Below, one piece after another: positions 32,620 to 41,266 of a DNA stretch of 42,220 nt. Source of the stretch: Mogibacterium sp. (GTDB lineage: Bacteria; Bacillota; Clostridia; Peptostreptococcales; Anaerovoracaceae); assembly GCA_017434025.1 (NCBI GenBank), contig JAFRGC010000064.1, positions 1 through 42,220 on the forward strand. The letters are read 5' to 3'. How positions within the stretch are numbered: position 1 is the stretch's first letter; every line of letters starts with the position of its first letter. Both the position numbers and the translations under genes were made by a program. The notes under the pieces were generated by a model. It ran no database searches, was not told the DNA's origin, and saw only the letters and a program-made list of their open reading frames with translations.

Positions 32620-33813
32620 ATGGATATATTTGCTAAATGCTATGAAACAACAATAGCAGATGAGATTCGAGAAAAAGGTATCTACCCGTATTTCCACGCA
32701 TTGGAGTCCAGGCAGGCTACCGAAGTCATAATGGAGAACAAGCGCCGCATCATGCTCGGCTCTAATAACTACCTCGGACTGACCACTCATCCCGAAGTTA
32801 TCGAAGCAGGTGTCAGGGCTTATGAGGAATACGGTTCGGGCTGCTCCGGTTCGCGTTTTCTGAACGGAACATTGAATCTCCACCTGCAGCTTGAGAATGA
32901 GCTGGCTGAATTCCTGCGCAAAGAGGCTGTTATGACCTTTTCCACCGGTTTCCAGTCTAATCTCGGCATTATAAGTTCAATTGCCGGCCGCAATGATTAT
33001 GTCATCATGGACAGGGAGAACCATGCCAGTCTGTACGACGCATGCCGCCTCTCTTTCGGAAAGATGCTCCGCTTCCGGCACAATGATATGGAGGACCTGG
33101 AACGCAAACTCGAGAAGGTTCCGGAAAGCGCGGGATGCCTGATCGTCACCGACGGTGTCTTCTCTATGGGCGGTGATATCGCAAATCTGCCGGAGATCTG
33201 CAGGCTTGCAAAACAATACAATGCGCGTGTGATGGTCGACGACGCTCACGGTCTCGGCGTGATCGGCGAAGGCGGCCGCGGAACTGCCAGTTATTACGGG
33301 CTGGAAGATGAAGTTGATATCTATATGGGGACGTTCTCCAAATCCCTGGCTTCTCTGGGAGGATACATGGCGGCATCCAGCCGGATCGTCGACTATGTGA
33401 AGCATTCCTCCAGGCCGTTTATCTTCTCAGCCTCGATCACCCCTGCCAGCTGTGCTTCAGCTCTGACCGCATTGAGGATCCTGAAGGAACACCCTGAACT
33501 TCCGGAAACACTGCAGAACAGAGCGCTGTTCATGCGTCAGAAACTGCGTGAGGCCAATATCCGGACGAAAGAAACCAACGGCGAGAGGATCCCTATCATT
33601 CCGATCTACACTTACAAGCCGTTTACTACACTGGCCATCGCCAAAGAATTATATGAACGCGGCGTTTACGTAAATCCGTCTCTGCCGCCTGCTACCCCGC
33701 CGGATGAATGTCTTCTGCGGACAAGCCTGATGGTAACACACACGGAAGAGCAGATAGACAAGGCGGTCGCAATTATCGCAGACGTTCTGCACGATCACAA
33801 GATCGGTATTTGA
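32620..33813 (+). CDS. Alpha-oxoamine synthase family PLP enzyme (serine palmitoyltransferase / KBL / BioF-like)
   Basis: 397-aa cytoplasmic enzyme condensing an amino acid with an acyl-CoA. Fold-type I landmarks: NNYLGLT (49-55), ENHAS with the cofactor-stacking His135, TDGVFSMGGDIANLPEI (177-193), DDAHGLG with His210, and the Schiff-base Lys241 in GTFSKSLASLGG. The segment GSGCSGSRFLNGTLNLH (72-88) and TFSKSLAS look closer to bacterial serine palmitoyltransferases than to KBL (TLGKALGG) or BioF. No biotin or threonine-degradation genes are nearby. GGAGAG lies just before the ATG and a terminator follows. Amino-acid and acyl substrates remain uncertain. Confidence 0.85.
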   Translation: MDIFAKCYETTIADEIREKGIYPYFHALESRQATEVIMENKRRIMLGSNNYLGLTTHPEVIEAGVRAYEEYGSGCSGSRFLNGTLNLHLQLENELAEFLRKEAVMTFSTGFQSNLGIISSIAGRNDYVIMDRENHASLYDACRLSFGKMLRFRHNDMEDLERKLEKVPESAGCLIVTDGVFSMGGDIANLPEICRLAKQYNARVMVDDAHGLGVIGEGGRGTASYYGLEDEVDIYMGTFSKSLASLGGYMAASSRIVDYVKHSSRPFIFSASITPASCASALTALRILKEHPELPETLQNRALFMRQKLREANIRTKETNGERIPIIPIYTYKPFTTLAIAKELYERGVYVNPSLPPATPPDECLLRTSLMVTHTEEQIDKAVAIIADVLHDHKIGI

Positions 33814-33834
33814 ACCCTTAATATTTACAGCAGA

Positions 33835-33870
33835 AGAGCGTGTTCATTGCAAAACACGCTCTTTTCTCTT
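33835..33870. terminator. Bidirectional terminator between PLP enzyme and anti-sigma genes
   Basis: Perfect 10-bp stem (33835-33844 with 33853-33862; AGAGCGTGTT) with an 8-nt loop, then TTTTCTCTTT on the plus strand. It separates the convergent PLP enzyme gene and the sigma operon. Confidence 0.85.
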
Positions 33871-33881
33871 TACCTTACCGG

Positions 33882-34967
33882 TCAATCGTCATGATCGTGA
33901 TCACCGTGCTCGTCATGATCATCATCGTCATGATCATCATCGTCATAATCGTCATCATCATGATCCTTTTCTGATCCAGCGATCTCGCCCGTTGACGCGA
34001 TGACATCGTATTCGTATTCCTGTCCACCGCTTCTGAATTCCACCTCGTAGATGATGGCCCCGTTCTCACAGTCCATTTCAACTTCAGGATCTGTGATTTG
34101 CGAACTGTTCAGCCCGGCAGCACTGAGCGCTGCGGCGAGTGCTTTATCATAGCCTATATATTCGCCCATGTTAGCCGTACCGTGCATTGTGCCGCCCATA
34201 GCATTACGTTCCTGCCCAAGTATGATCAGCTCCTGCGTCGACAGTGCTGTCAGGGATTCTTCTGTCATCTTCCGCCCCCCTGTTTCGAGCAGCTTTCGGA
34301 TCAGGCACGCCTTCCCGACCGAAATTCCATTCTTTTCCGCAAAATCTTCAAGCTCGTCATCCCCCTCAACATACTGCCCCATGACTGCAGCTGCGACAGC
34401 AGAATCATCCAGGTACGCATTTATTCCATTGGAAAGTTTTTCTTCTATTGCGTGACCCTTAGATGAATCATCAGCGCTTACCGATACCAGCAATGAATTT
34501 GACTGGCTGGTCAGATAGCCCTTCATCAGCATCGAGCCTACGATAGCATTGCATGCCACCGTCGCATCGCTTCCCTTAAGATCCATCTCAGCCAGGATGG
34601 CCTTGCCGTCTTCATTCACCGGACGTGCTTCAACGACCTTTTCTTTATTGTTGATCGCAAGCTCTACACTTGGATTTACATCGAGATCTACAAGAGCAAT
34701 GACTTTCTGATCCGCGTTTCTCCATGCTGAAAACCCGCCAACTATCATAACGAAAGCGGCAGCAGCACTTATAAGCATCCTTAATGGTCTGTTGCGGAAA
34801 ACTGGCTTTCTATATCTGTCCTGCCCGTCTTCGGAGAGTTTTTCTCTCATTGGTGGCTCTTGTTTCTCCGCCAGCTCCAGTTCTGCCATCAACTCGTCAA
34901 GCATGTCAGGGGCAGCCGCATCAAGCGCAGAGGCCAGTCTTCTTTCGATCTCATTATTATCGATCAT
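33882..34967 (-). CDS. RsgI-like membrane anti-sigma factor with PepSY-like domain and Asp/His tail
   Basis: 361 aa. Residues 1-60 are cytoplasmic and charged, the expected sigma-binding part; one transmembrane helix lies at about 61-82; then VIALVDLDVNPSVELAINNKEKV (89-111) is the RsgI-type extracytoplasmic start, and about 265-335 resembles a PepSY domain. The last 27 residues contain 18 Asp and 6 His, a probable metal-binding or charge-sensing tail. The ATG overlaps the stop of the sigma gene by four bases, so the pair is translationally coupled. The signal sensed is unknown. Confidence 0.8.
   Translation of the reverse strand: MIDNNEIERRLASALDAAAPDMLDELMAELELAEKQEPPMREKLSEDGQDRYRKPVFRNRPLRMLISAAAAFVMIVGGFSAWRNADQKVIALVDLDVNPSVELAINNKEKVVEARPVNEDGKAILAEMDLKGSDATVACNAIVGSMLMKGYLTSQSNSLLVSVSADDSSKGHAIEEKLSNGINAYLDDSAVAAAVMGQYVEGDDELEDFAEKNGISVGKACLIRKLLETGGRKMTEESLTALSTQELIILGQERNAMGGTMHGTANMGEYIGYDKALAAALSAAGLNSSQITDPEVEMDCENGAIIYEVEFRSGGQEYEYDVIASTGEIAGSEKDHDDDDYDDDDHDDDDHDEHGDHDHDD
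33885..33965. repeat. GAT/CAT trinucleotide-rich tract encoding the Asp/His tail
   Basis: About 80 bp made mostly of ATC/ATG trinucleotides (plus strand), coding DHDDDDY, DDDDHDDDDH and related units. Simple-sequence tracts such as this can expand or shrink by whole codons. Confidence 0.75.
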
Positions 34968-35503
34968 ATTTCTACCCCCTTTGACTCCATCTCTTTTCTC
35001 ATCTTCTTCATTGCTCTGTTATATTTTGACAGTATCGTACCGATTGGAAGATCCAGTATCTCCGCGATCTCCCGATGCTTGAATCCGGTCATCGCATGCA
35101 AAACGATGATCTGCCGCTCTTCTGCATCCAGTATGCTCATTGCAGACTCAAGCACCATCCGGTCGATTACTGCATCGGTGTCATCCGATGGACTAGCAAG
35201 ATCATCATATTCTGACAGATCCTCACATACTTTCCCGGAGCGTATCTTATTAAGACAGAGATTTCTCACTATGGTGAGGATCCAGGCCATCGGATTCCCG
35301 GATGGCTTGTATGCAGCAGCTCCCATATATATCCTGATGAAAGCATCGTGCATCACATCCTCCGCATCATGCTTATTGCGGAGGATCGACATTGCAAAGC
35401 CATATACAACGCCTGATGTCTGCTGATACAATTCGCGGAAAGCAGCGCCATCGTTTGAGGCCATCCGGATTATTAAATTTTCGTCTAATTGCAGTGTTGC
35501 CAT
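34964..35503 (-). CDS. ECF-type RNA polymerase sigma factor (sigma-70 family)
   Basis: 179 aa. Region 2 is seen at FRELYQQTSGVVYGFAMSIL through DAEDVMHDAFIRIY and AWILTIVRNLCLN; region 4 is EERQIIVLHAMTGFKHREIAEILDLPIGTILSKYNRAMKKM, a helix-turn-helix. Regions 1 and 3 are absent, as in ECF factors. It follows a PepSY protein gene by nine bases and overlaps the anti-sigma gene by four. Such sigma factors often transcribe their own operon, but no clear autoregulated promoter was recognised upstream. Confidence 0.93.
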   Translation of the reverse strand: MATLQLDENLIIRMASNDGAAFRELYQQTSGVVYGFAMSILRNKHDAEDVMHDAFIRIYMGAAAYKPSGNPMAWILTIVRNLCLNKIRSGKVCEDLSEYDDLASPSDDTDAVIDRMVLESAMSILDAEERQIIVLHAMTGFKHREIAEILDLPIGTILSKYNRAMKKMRKEMESKGVEI

Positions 35504-35512
35504 TTTATGTAA

Positions 35513-36049
35513 TCAGTCCTTGTCATATCCGATCACTTTCCACTCGTACTCAATGATTTTTCCGGTTGGAGCAAGTACTTCACACTCGTATATGTAGCTG
35601 CCCTTCTTAAACTTTATTTCATAGGTACCTTGTCTATTGTCATATTCATACTTGCAGGTTCCTTTACTAACGATTTTATAGCTTGTGCCTGAGAATTTGG
35701 CAACCTTTTTCCTTGCGGCCTTTTTACCGATCTTCTTCTTCGACGTGTTCTTCTTATATTTGTAGTCAATTGCTTTCTTCATGATCTTGCCTGTGCCGGC
35801 AGCAATCTCATAGTCAAATCTCTTCCCGTTATTCTTCTGTGTAAACTCAATTTCGTATATACCGTCTTCCTTGTCATATTCTACTTCGATACACTTTACC
35901 TGGGATTTCTTGAGTTCTGCATTTTTCAACGCTTTCTCAAGAGCTGTGTCATTGCTGGTGATACCGGCTGCGAATATGGATGCGCTCATTGTCATCACCA
36001 TCGCAAGTGCAGTAAACAGAGCCAGAACAGTCCTTAACAGTCTTTTCAT
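35513..36049 (-). CDS. Secreted protein with two PepSY-like domains
   Basis: 178 aa. Signal peptide MKRLLRTVLALFTALAMVMT with cleavage after SIFA, no lipobox. Two repeats of the PepSY pattern follow, the first with EVEYDKEDGIYEIEF and FDYEIAAGTGKI, the second with YEYDNRQGTYEIKF and YECEVLAPTGKI, joined by a Lys-rich linker. PepSY domains are thought to inhibit peptidases or bind ligands. It is the first gene of the operon with the sigma and anti-sigma genes, and the anti-sigma also has a PepSY-like part, suggesting a shared ligand or direct contact. Confidence 0.85.
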   Translation of the reverse strand: MKRLLRTVLALFTALAMVMTMSASIFAAGITSNDTALEKALKNAELKKSQVKCIEVEYDKEDGIYEIEFTQKNNGKRFDYEIAAGTGKIMKKAIDYKYKKNTSKKKIGKKAARKKVAKFSGTSYKIVSKGTCKYEYDNRQGTYEIKFKKGSYIYECEVLAPTGKIIEYEWKVIGYDKD

Positions 36050-36112
36050 ATCGGTCCTCCTTTTCCTTCGCTGCCGTGACCGCCTTCGGGTCCGGACAAT
36101 AAGTATTTAAAA

Positions 36113-36150
36113 ACTGCCTTCACTATGTATACACGTGAGGCAGTCTTTTT
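36113..36150. terminator. Terminator below the radical SAM gene
   Basis: 10-bp stem with one bulge (ACTGCCTTCAC with GTGAGGCAGT) followed by CTTTTT on the plus strand and TTTTTAAAT on the minus strand. It ends the operon coming from 40008 before the PepSY operon begins. The 36151-36315 stretch between it and the radical SAM stop holds nothing recognisable. Confidence 0.7.
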
Positions 36151-36315
36151 ATTGCACAGTCTTATTTATTTTTTGTCTCTTCAAACTGTTTTCTGACTGG
36201 CGATACCACCGACTCCGATCATACCTATTTTACTATTAACACCTCTGTATCTTTGAAAGTAAATATCATCTCTGTGGATCTCTGAAGTGATTGATGATCA
36301 GCATAATATATTTAT

Positions 36316-37194
36316 TCATAAGTCGAAAATACTGATCTGCGGATGTTTCTCCGGCATCTCTCCCATATATCTGAAACAGTCATCCGGAGTCGACAGCATC
36401 CGGTTCTCCATGCAGATTCTTCTGTAAACAGCAGTCAGTTCTTTTGCGTTCGGGCTTGGCAGTTCATAAGTGTTTCCGTAAGTGCGTATATACCTCTGCT
36501 TCATCCCGGGGAAGTGCTTATCCAGAGCAGCGTAATAGTATTCCCTGTCGCCTTCCCTGAGAGTCAGCCCCATTCCAAAGTCAATGATCCCTTTCACTCC
36601 TGTTCTCACACATTCGTTCATGATAGATGTGATGTTTTCCGCCGAATCATTGATGAAAGGGAGGATCGGAGTGAGCCATACAACTGTCGGAATGCCTCTT
36701 TCCTGCAGTATCTCAAGCACTTCTATTCTGCGCTTTGTGTTGCACACGTTAGGTTCCAGTATGCTGCACAGTTCATCATCGTAAGTGGTAAGCGTGATCT
36801 GCACCACACATTTTGCGGAACGGTTTATCTCATCAAGAAGGTCTATATCCTGAAGGATGCGATCTGACTTAGTCTGGATCGCAGCGCCAAATCCGTATTT
36901 GTGAATGATCCCGAGGCATTTCCTGGTCAGACGCAGTTCCTCTTCGCAGTGCATATAAGGATCTGACATCGCGCCGGTACCGATCATGCACTTTTTCCTT
37001 TTGGATCTCAATGCCTTCTCTAACAGCTCCGGCGCGTTCCGCTTCACTTCGATGTCTTCAAACGGATGCGTAAACTGATAGCATTTGCTTCTGCTGTCAC
37101 AGTAAATACAGCCATGGGAGCAGCCACGGTATATATTCATTCCATAATAACCGCTCTTTCCGGTCAGTATCCCTTTCGCGTCTACAAAATGCAT
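36316..37194 (-). CDS. SPL-like radical SAM protein
   Basis: 292 aa. The 4Fe-4S motif is CSHGCIYC with cysteines 25, 29 and 32 (CxxxCxxC), in the context MNIYRGCSHGCIYCDSRS common to proteins annotated as spore-photoproduct-lyase-like radical SAM enzymes. TGAMSDPYMHCEE and QITLTTYDDELCSILEPN are further family landmarks. Function of this subgroup is unknown; it is too short and lacks the C-terminal Cys context to be called the real photoproduct lyase. It lies 44 bp after the DUF6198 gene. Confidence 0.82.
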   Translation of the reverse strand: MHFVDAKGILTGKSGYYGMNIYRGCSHGCIYCDSRSKCYQFTHPFEDIEVKRNAPELLEKALRSKRKKCMIGTGAMSDPYMHCEEELRLTRKCLGIIHKYGFGAAIQTKSDRILQDIDLLDEINRSAKCVVQITLTTYDDELCSILEPNVCNTKRRIEVLEILQERGIPTVVWLTPILPFINDSAENITSIMNECVRTGVKGIIDFGMGLTLREGDREYYYAALDKHFPGMKQRYIRTYGNTYELPSPNAKELTAVYRRICMENRMLSTPDDCFRYMGEMPEKHPQISIFDL

Positions 37195-37238
37195 GATCTG
37201 AATCTCGCGCCTGCCTTATCACCTATCGAATTCCTGTA

Positions 37239-37964
37239 CTACCGGCTTTCCATTTCAAAATATTTCCGCCACCCAAATCTGTCGTAAAATGTCCAGTGCT
37301 TCTCATAAAATGCAGAGATCCGTCCGATAATCGTTCCATTGATCAGTGCGCACACAATCGTTCCCCAATTTACCCCTACAAAATGCCACATGCCAAAAAT
37401 AAGAAAGCTCATCACTAATCCGATCAGGCAGCTGGTACAGTCGTACGCAGTCTTAAACTTATTGATATCGATGTGGAAATGTCGGGAAACCTCTTTGACA
37501 AACAGTTCATATACCTCCGGCGAAATATACGTGTGGAACATGGCGGAAACTCCGGCTGCGCACAGAAGCATACCCACTACATAGTAGATCATGCGCTGCC
37601 ACAGGAAATCCACAGGAAGCATAGTTCCCAGAATCATAAAACCGTCCAGGACAAAGCCATATATCACAGCCGTAACAAACGAGAAGAGGTAAGAGAACTG
37701 AAAGCGCCGGACCACCAATGCCATAATGATCAGCACAACAGCCTGGAGGCAATACTCTGCCATGCCAAAGGTAAAGAAGCTCCAGATCTGAGACAACCCG
37801 CGGTAAAGCAGGTATGCCGGGGCAACTACCATTGATACACCGAAGTCGGCTTTTTCCATGAATACTACGCCCATTGCGACAAACACAATGCCGAGAACAT
37901 ATGCAAATTCTGAGCTGAACCTCTTCTTCCGTTCACTGCTCTGTCTTCCTGATTTCATTTCCAT
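37239..37964 (-). CDS. DUF6198-like (YczE/YitT-type) membrane protein
   Basis: 241 aa with five or six hydrophobic segments. VLGIVFVAMGVVFMEKADFGVSMVVAPAYLLY and FFTFGMAEYCLQAVVLIIM are characteristic of the DUF6198 membrane family. Function unknown, perhaps transport. Its start overlaps the end of the lipoprotein gene by ten bases. Confidence 0.72.
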   Translation of the reverse strand: MEMKSGRQSSERKKRFSSEFAYVLGIVFVAMGVVFMEKADFGVSMVVAPAYLLYRGLSQIWSFFTFGMAEYCLQAVVLIIMALVVRRFQFSYLFSFVTAVIYGFVLDGFMILGTMLPVDFLWQRMIYYVVGMLLCAAGVSAMFHTYISPEVYELFVKEVSRHFHIDINKFKTAYDCTSCLIGLVMSFLIFGMWHFVGVNWGTIVCALINGTIIGRISAFYEKHWTFYDRFGWRKYFEMESR

Positions 37965-38821
37965 GTTATAAGTTCACCCTGATATTCTCCATTCAGATAA
38001 ACGTATGGTCCCGCATCTCCCTCGCTGCCATAGTATTCCTCCCTGTCAGCGAGCAAATTGAAAAGCTGATCCGTGCCGCTCACATATGCCGCCTGGTACG
38101 GCTGCTCAAATGCGAGTTTCTCTACGAACAGATAGATATCCTCGGCCAGCTTTACAAGGACCCCCGTATGGCCTGTGAATGTCTGATTGTAATCGGGATC
38201 ATATACAACGATACTGACGAGTGAGACATTATCATTGCTGATCCTGAAGCCATATTCGCTCCACATGTTCCCGAAGACTTCCGAAGGATCTTCATTCTCT
38301 CCGGGAGTTCTGTCTCCGAACAGTGTTGTGAACAGATCAAGGTCCTTCCTTATTACCTCATATCTGTCGGCGTTCTCTATGGCGTCGACATCGAACATGA
38401 GATATGTTCCGTTATACCCGCTGTCAGTTTTCTCTGCTGTGATGATCCCGTCGAGGAGCAGCATTGCAGTCATCCTGCAGTCAGCATCAGAATAATCATG
38501 ATTCTTTTCCCAGCCGTCCGCGCATGCTTCAAGATCCGGAGTATTTGCTCCAGGCTGCATCCACTTATCTGAAAGGCGCGCGCCATCACCCGCGGATTCC
38601 GCAAAATCCAGGACCCAGTCATTGAATGTGTCTACATTGGACAGGCCGGCTGCATTCAGGTCATCACATACCCCTTCTGATGTATTGCTGCCAGCCATGT
38701 TGGTAACAGCAGGCATACCGGTCCGTGCATCAGAAGGGTCATCAACATTCTGCGGCCTGCAGCCGGGCATGGCCAGAAGTGTGACGCATATTATAAGTAA
38801 CAGCAAATAGTTTTTCTTCAT
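37955..38821 (-). CDS. DUF4300 family lipoprotein
   Basis: 288 aa. N-terminal lipoprotein signal with lipobox LAMPGC (Cys21), so it should be anchored to the outer face of the membrane. NDWVLDFAES, SDADCRMTAMLLLDGII and TGHTGVLVKLAEDIYLFVEKLAFEQPYQA match the DUF4300 pattern I know from streptococcal and clostridial lipoproteins. Role unknown. It begins nine bases after the frameshifted lipoprotein gene and overlaps the DUF6198 gene. Confidence 0.75.
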   Translation of the reverse strand: MKKNYLLLLIICVTLLAMPGCRPQNVDDPSDARTGMPAVTNMAGSNTSEGVCDDLNAAGLSNVDTFNDWVLDFAESAGDGARLSDKWMQPGANTPDLEACADGWEKNHDYSDADCRMTAMLLLDGIITAEKTDSGYNGTYLMFDVDAIENADRYEVIRKDLDLFTTLFGDRTPGENEDPSEVFGNMWSEYGFRISNDNVSLVSIVVYDPDYNQTFTGHTGVLVKLAEDIYLFVEKLAFEQPYQAAYVSGTDQLFNLLADREEYYGSEGDAGPYVYLNGEYQGELITWK

Positions 38822-38830
38822 TTTAATATA

Positions 38831-39368
38831 CTAAAGTTCGTTTTCAGACAAGTATTCTTTTATTTCCTTGATCAGCTGCTCACCCTCATCAGTAGCAATC
38901 ATCGTAACTTCATTATCGAATTCGACCCAGGATTCTCCTCCGTCAAACGAGTGGTTATACATAGAGAACGCATCCCAGGTATTCTCTTCTTCGTATGCTG
39001 ACAGATCTTTCTTGACGTAATTACTGTAGTCCTGCAGCGTTTTTTCATCAGGATATGCCAGATAGACATACACTATCCTGTTATTGAACTGATCAATAAG
39101 TGCATATTCATAAGTGTTGCCAAATCCGTCTATAGTAATATAGGCAGGATACGAGTAGGAGTCCTCATCATAAAGGATTTTGTTCGTATACTCTTCCTCA
39201 TCATATTCGATAGTCTTGGATAGAGCCTGCAGTCTGCCGATCTCTTCAGAAAACTGCTCATCCCCATATGCACATATAAGGATCACTGCTGCCGGGGTCG
39301 GGTCCGCACGAGCAAAGAAGCAACGCACATATTAAGGTCGCTGTTATCGCAATTTTTGTCGGTGCCAT
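38831..39368 (-). pseudogene. Frameshifted small lipoprotein
   Basis: From ATG 39368 (GAGGG upstream) the frame reads a lipoprotein signal, ITATLICALLLCSCGPDP, then stops after about 36 codons. The frame one base on is open down to 38831 and encodes an acidic Tyr-rich domain (SEEIGRLQALSKTIEY and beyond). The span of 538 bases is 3 x 179 + 1, so removing one base restores a 178-aa lipoprotein; a GGGG run at the junction is the natural candidate. The start codon is one base past the stop of the GyrI-like gene, so it is coupled to it. Domain not recognised. Confidence 0.7.
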
Positions 39369-39369
39369 G

Positions 39370-40008
39370 CTATCCCTCTTTCACTTTTATAGGATGACGG
39401 ATCACTGTCCTCAATTTCTCCGGTGCAACCTTTCTTGCATCGCTCAGATATATCTCGTGGTGCATGCGTTGATCCGTAATATCAAGAACATATCCTTGCG
39501 ATTCCATAAAGCTGTGCATCGCCTCTACCGTGGCAGGCTCATCATCATATGCCCCGACATGCATACACTGTACGCACAACCCTTCATCATAAGTAAAAAA
39601 CTCAACCTTTGAAAAATCCTGTTTCTTCTTTGCCGTGGCCTCGCTGACAGCCCAGTCGAAATCTTCTATCGTAACAAAATCCGGCAAACGGATGACGGAG
39701 ATCCACTGAAAAGTATCTTTATGTGCATAATCCACTCCGGCCACTCCATCCTGCCACCAGAAGCCTTCCAAAGGCGGCACCACATAATCAAAGTATCCAT
39801 CAATCTGATGATCACCCTTCTTACTCATCTTGATCGTAAATGCAATCCCATACAGAAGACCTATAGCCTGTTTATATTCTCCATCTTCATCATTTGGATT
39901 CCCACTGCCGCGTACAGCAATAAAGTTCATCTTCGGAACCGTTACGATAGAAGGCATTCCCTTCGGTAAATAGAACTCTTTATACTCTTTTTTGAAATCA
40001 AACGCCAT
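39370..40008 (-). CDS. GyrI-like small-molecule-binding domain protein
   Basis: 212 aa, cytoplasmic. MAFDFKKEYKEFYLP, then NFIAVRGSGNPNDEDGEY and FDYVVPPLEGFWW are near-constant in the clostridial GyrI-like (SRPBCC/SOUL-type effector-binding) proteins annotated as stand-alone ligand-binding domains. There is no DNA-binding part. Some relatives hydrolyse or sequester toxic small molecules; the ligand here is unknown. GGAGG lies about ten bases before the ATG. It is the first intact gene of the operon running to the radical SAM gene. Confidence 0.85.
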   Translation of the reverse strand: MAFDFKKEYKEFYLPKGMPSIVTVPKMNFIAVRGSGNPNDEDGEYKQAIGLLYGIAFTIKMSKKGDHQIDGYFDYVVPPLEGFWWQDGVAGVDYAHKDTFQWISVIRLPDFVTIEDFDWAVSEATAKKKQDFSKVEFFTYDEGLCVQCMHVGAYDDEPATVEAMHSFMESQGYVLDITDQRMHHEIYLSDARKVAPEKLRTVIRHPIKVKEG

Positions 40009-40066
40009 CGATTCTAATCCTCCATGTTAAAAGGTCCCGCGCTTCTGCAGGCTCTGATACCCCTGC

Positions 40067-40172
40067 GCGATTCAGTGCATCACCAGATGCTGTATTGTTG
40101 AGTAATCATCGCCCTCATCTTCATATTTATAATACCATCGATACGCTGCTTCCTCATCAGTCATTTCCGAAC
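40067..40172 (-). pseudogene. Truncated duplicate of the 3' end of the gene at 41457-41816
   Basis: Positions 40067-40152 match 41452-41537 at a constant offset of 1385 with only a few mismatches, and 40153-40170 match 41610-41627. The 72 bp between (41538-41609) are missing; both edges of the gap carry GCTGCTTC in the intact copy, so slippage or recombination between these 8-bp repeats removed exactly 24 codons in frame. What remains is a 30-codon frame from MTDEEA to HLVMH. It directly follows the hydrolase stop codon. Confidence 0.85.
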
Positions 40173-40175
40173 AAA

Positions 40176-41237
40176 TCACTGTCTGAGTGAATTCACTGCT
40201 TCAATATATTCATCACTATGAACCGTATGTATCACATGATCACTACTATCCGTCTCTATCAACCGGCAATTATCTCCGATATATGAAACTGCACGCTCAG
40301 CCTGTTCACGTGATGCCGCACACAGGTAAGTACCATTTTCATGAACACTTTCCTTTGCATGAATATATATGCAAGGAACATCGATAGCACTAAGTATATC
40401 CTCATGTTTCAGTCCATGATTCCATGTCAGATCATAAAATCTTTCGCCATATTCAAAATCATATTCCTTGGCATATTTGAACACAAACCAGATCGATGCA
40501 GGAAGAAACCCTATCTGAACAGCTTCATCCGGATGCTTTAAATGGTATTTCTGTGCATAATCCGCGATCCCTTGCATTGCATTAGCCATATATAGCTGTC
40601 CCCAATAGCAATGTCTGAGATAATATGCTTCCCAGCACTCGGATTTATCAGATGCATTGTAGTCATGAAGCGGTTTATACGTATCCAGATATGCGAAACT
40701 ATCCTCCCATCCTTCTCCTTCTGTAGAGAATATCGGCGGGTCTTCCAGAACTACTCCTGCTATATTTTGTCCTCCGCAGGCAGCTATATATGCAGCTGTT
40801 ATGGCTGCATTGGAGTGTCCTGAAATTACAGTTGGCTCTCCTATCACATTGTCTATAAACCAGATAAGATCATCCCCATTAACATCCAGGTAATATGTAC
40901 TGGCATCATGAGAAGATTCTCCATGACCATAAACGTCAACTGCGTATACATGCCATTTTTGGCTCAATTCCGGCAGGACAAGAGCATAGTCTTCCCATGT
41001 ACTCATTTGTCCATGAATTAACAAAAGTGCAGGCTTATCATTTTCTACTTCACCATAGTTTATGACATTTCCGTTCGGAACAGTAACCTGCTTTTCTTCC
41101 GCCCCAACTTTCTTAAGAGCCTTCTCATACTTGTCATACCAGTGAATATTTCTATACCAGTAAATGCCGAAAGCGGCGACAAGTAAAACGATTATGCCTA
41201 ACAAAATAATCCCTGTAATCTTCATCACTCTTTTCAT
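40176..41237 (-). CDS. Membrane-anchored alpha/beta hydrolase
   Basis: 353 aa. An N-terminal hydrophobic helix (about 6-27) suggests membrane anchoring with the catalytic domain outside. The domain has the oxyanion-hole HG (75-76), nucleophile Ser142 in GHSNAA, and His334 in SSDHVIH; the catalytic Asp is not pinned down. This fits an esterase, lipase or haloperoxidase-like hydrolase of unknown substrate. It stands alone on the minus strand between two copies of another gene's 3' end. Confidence 0.85.
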   Translation of the reverse strand: MKRVMKITGIILLGIIVLLVAAFGIYWYRNIHWYDKYEKALKKVGAEEKQVTVPNGNVINYGEVENDKPALLLIHGQMSTWEDYALVLPELSQKWHVYAVDVYGHGESSHDASTYYLDVNGDDLIWFIDNVIGEPTVISGHSNAAITAAYIAACGGQNIAGVVLEDPPIFSTEGEGWEDSFAYLDTYKPLHDYNASDKSECWEAYYLRHCYWGQLYMANAMQGIADYAQKYHLKHPDEAVQIGFLPASIWFVFKYAKEYDFEYGERFYDLTWNHGLKHEDILSAIDVPCIYIHAKESVHENGTYLCAASREQAERAVSYIGDNCRLIETDSSDHVIHTVHSDEYIEAVNSLRQ

Positions 41238-41266
41238 ACGAACCTCCTTGTTTGATTCATACGAAA

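Noticed and set aside
33885-33965. GAT-rich tract considered as a non-coding simple repeat
   Set aside because: It stays in frame with the anti-sigma gene to its stop codon and encodes a consistent Asp/His tail.
36151-36315. Intergenic stretch before the radical SAM stop examined for a small gene or riboswitch
   Set aside because: AT-rich, no start with ribosome site and no strong structure found.
40033-40068. Imperfect GC hairpin followed by TTTT between the pseudogene and the GyrI-like gene
   Set aside because: Stem is split by a four-base bulge and the T-run is short and displaced; too weak to list as a terminator.
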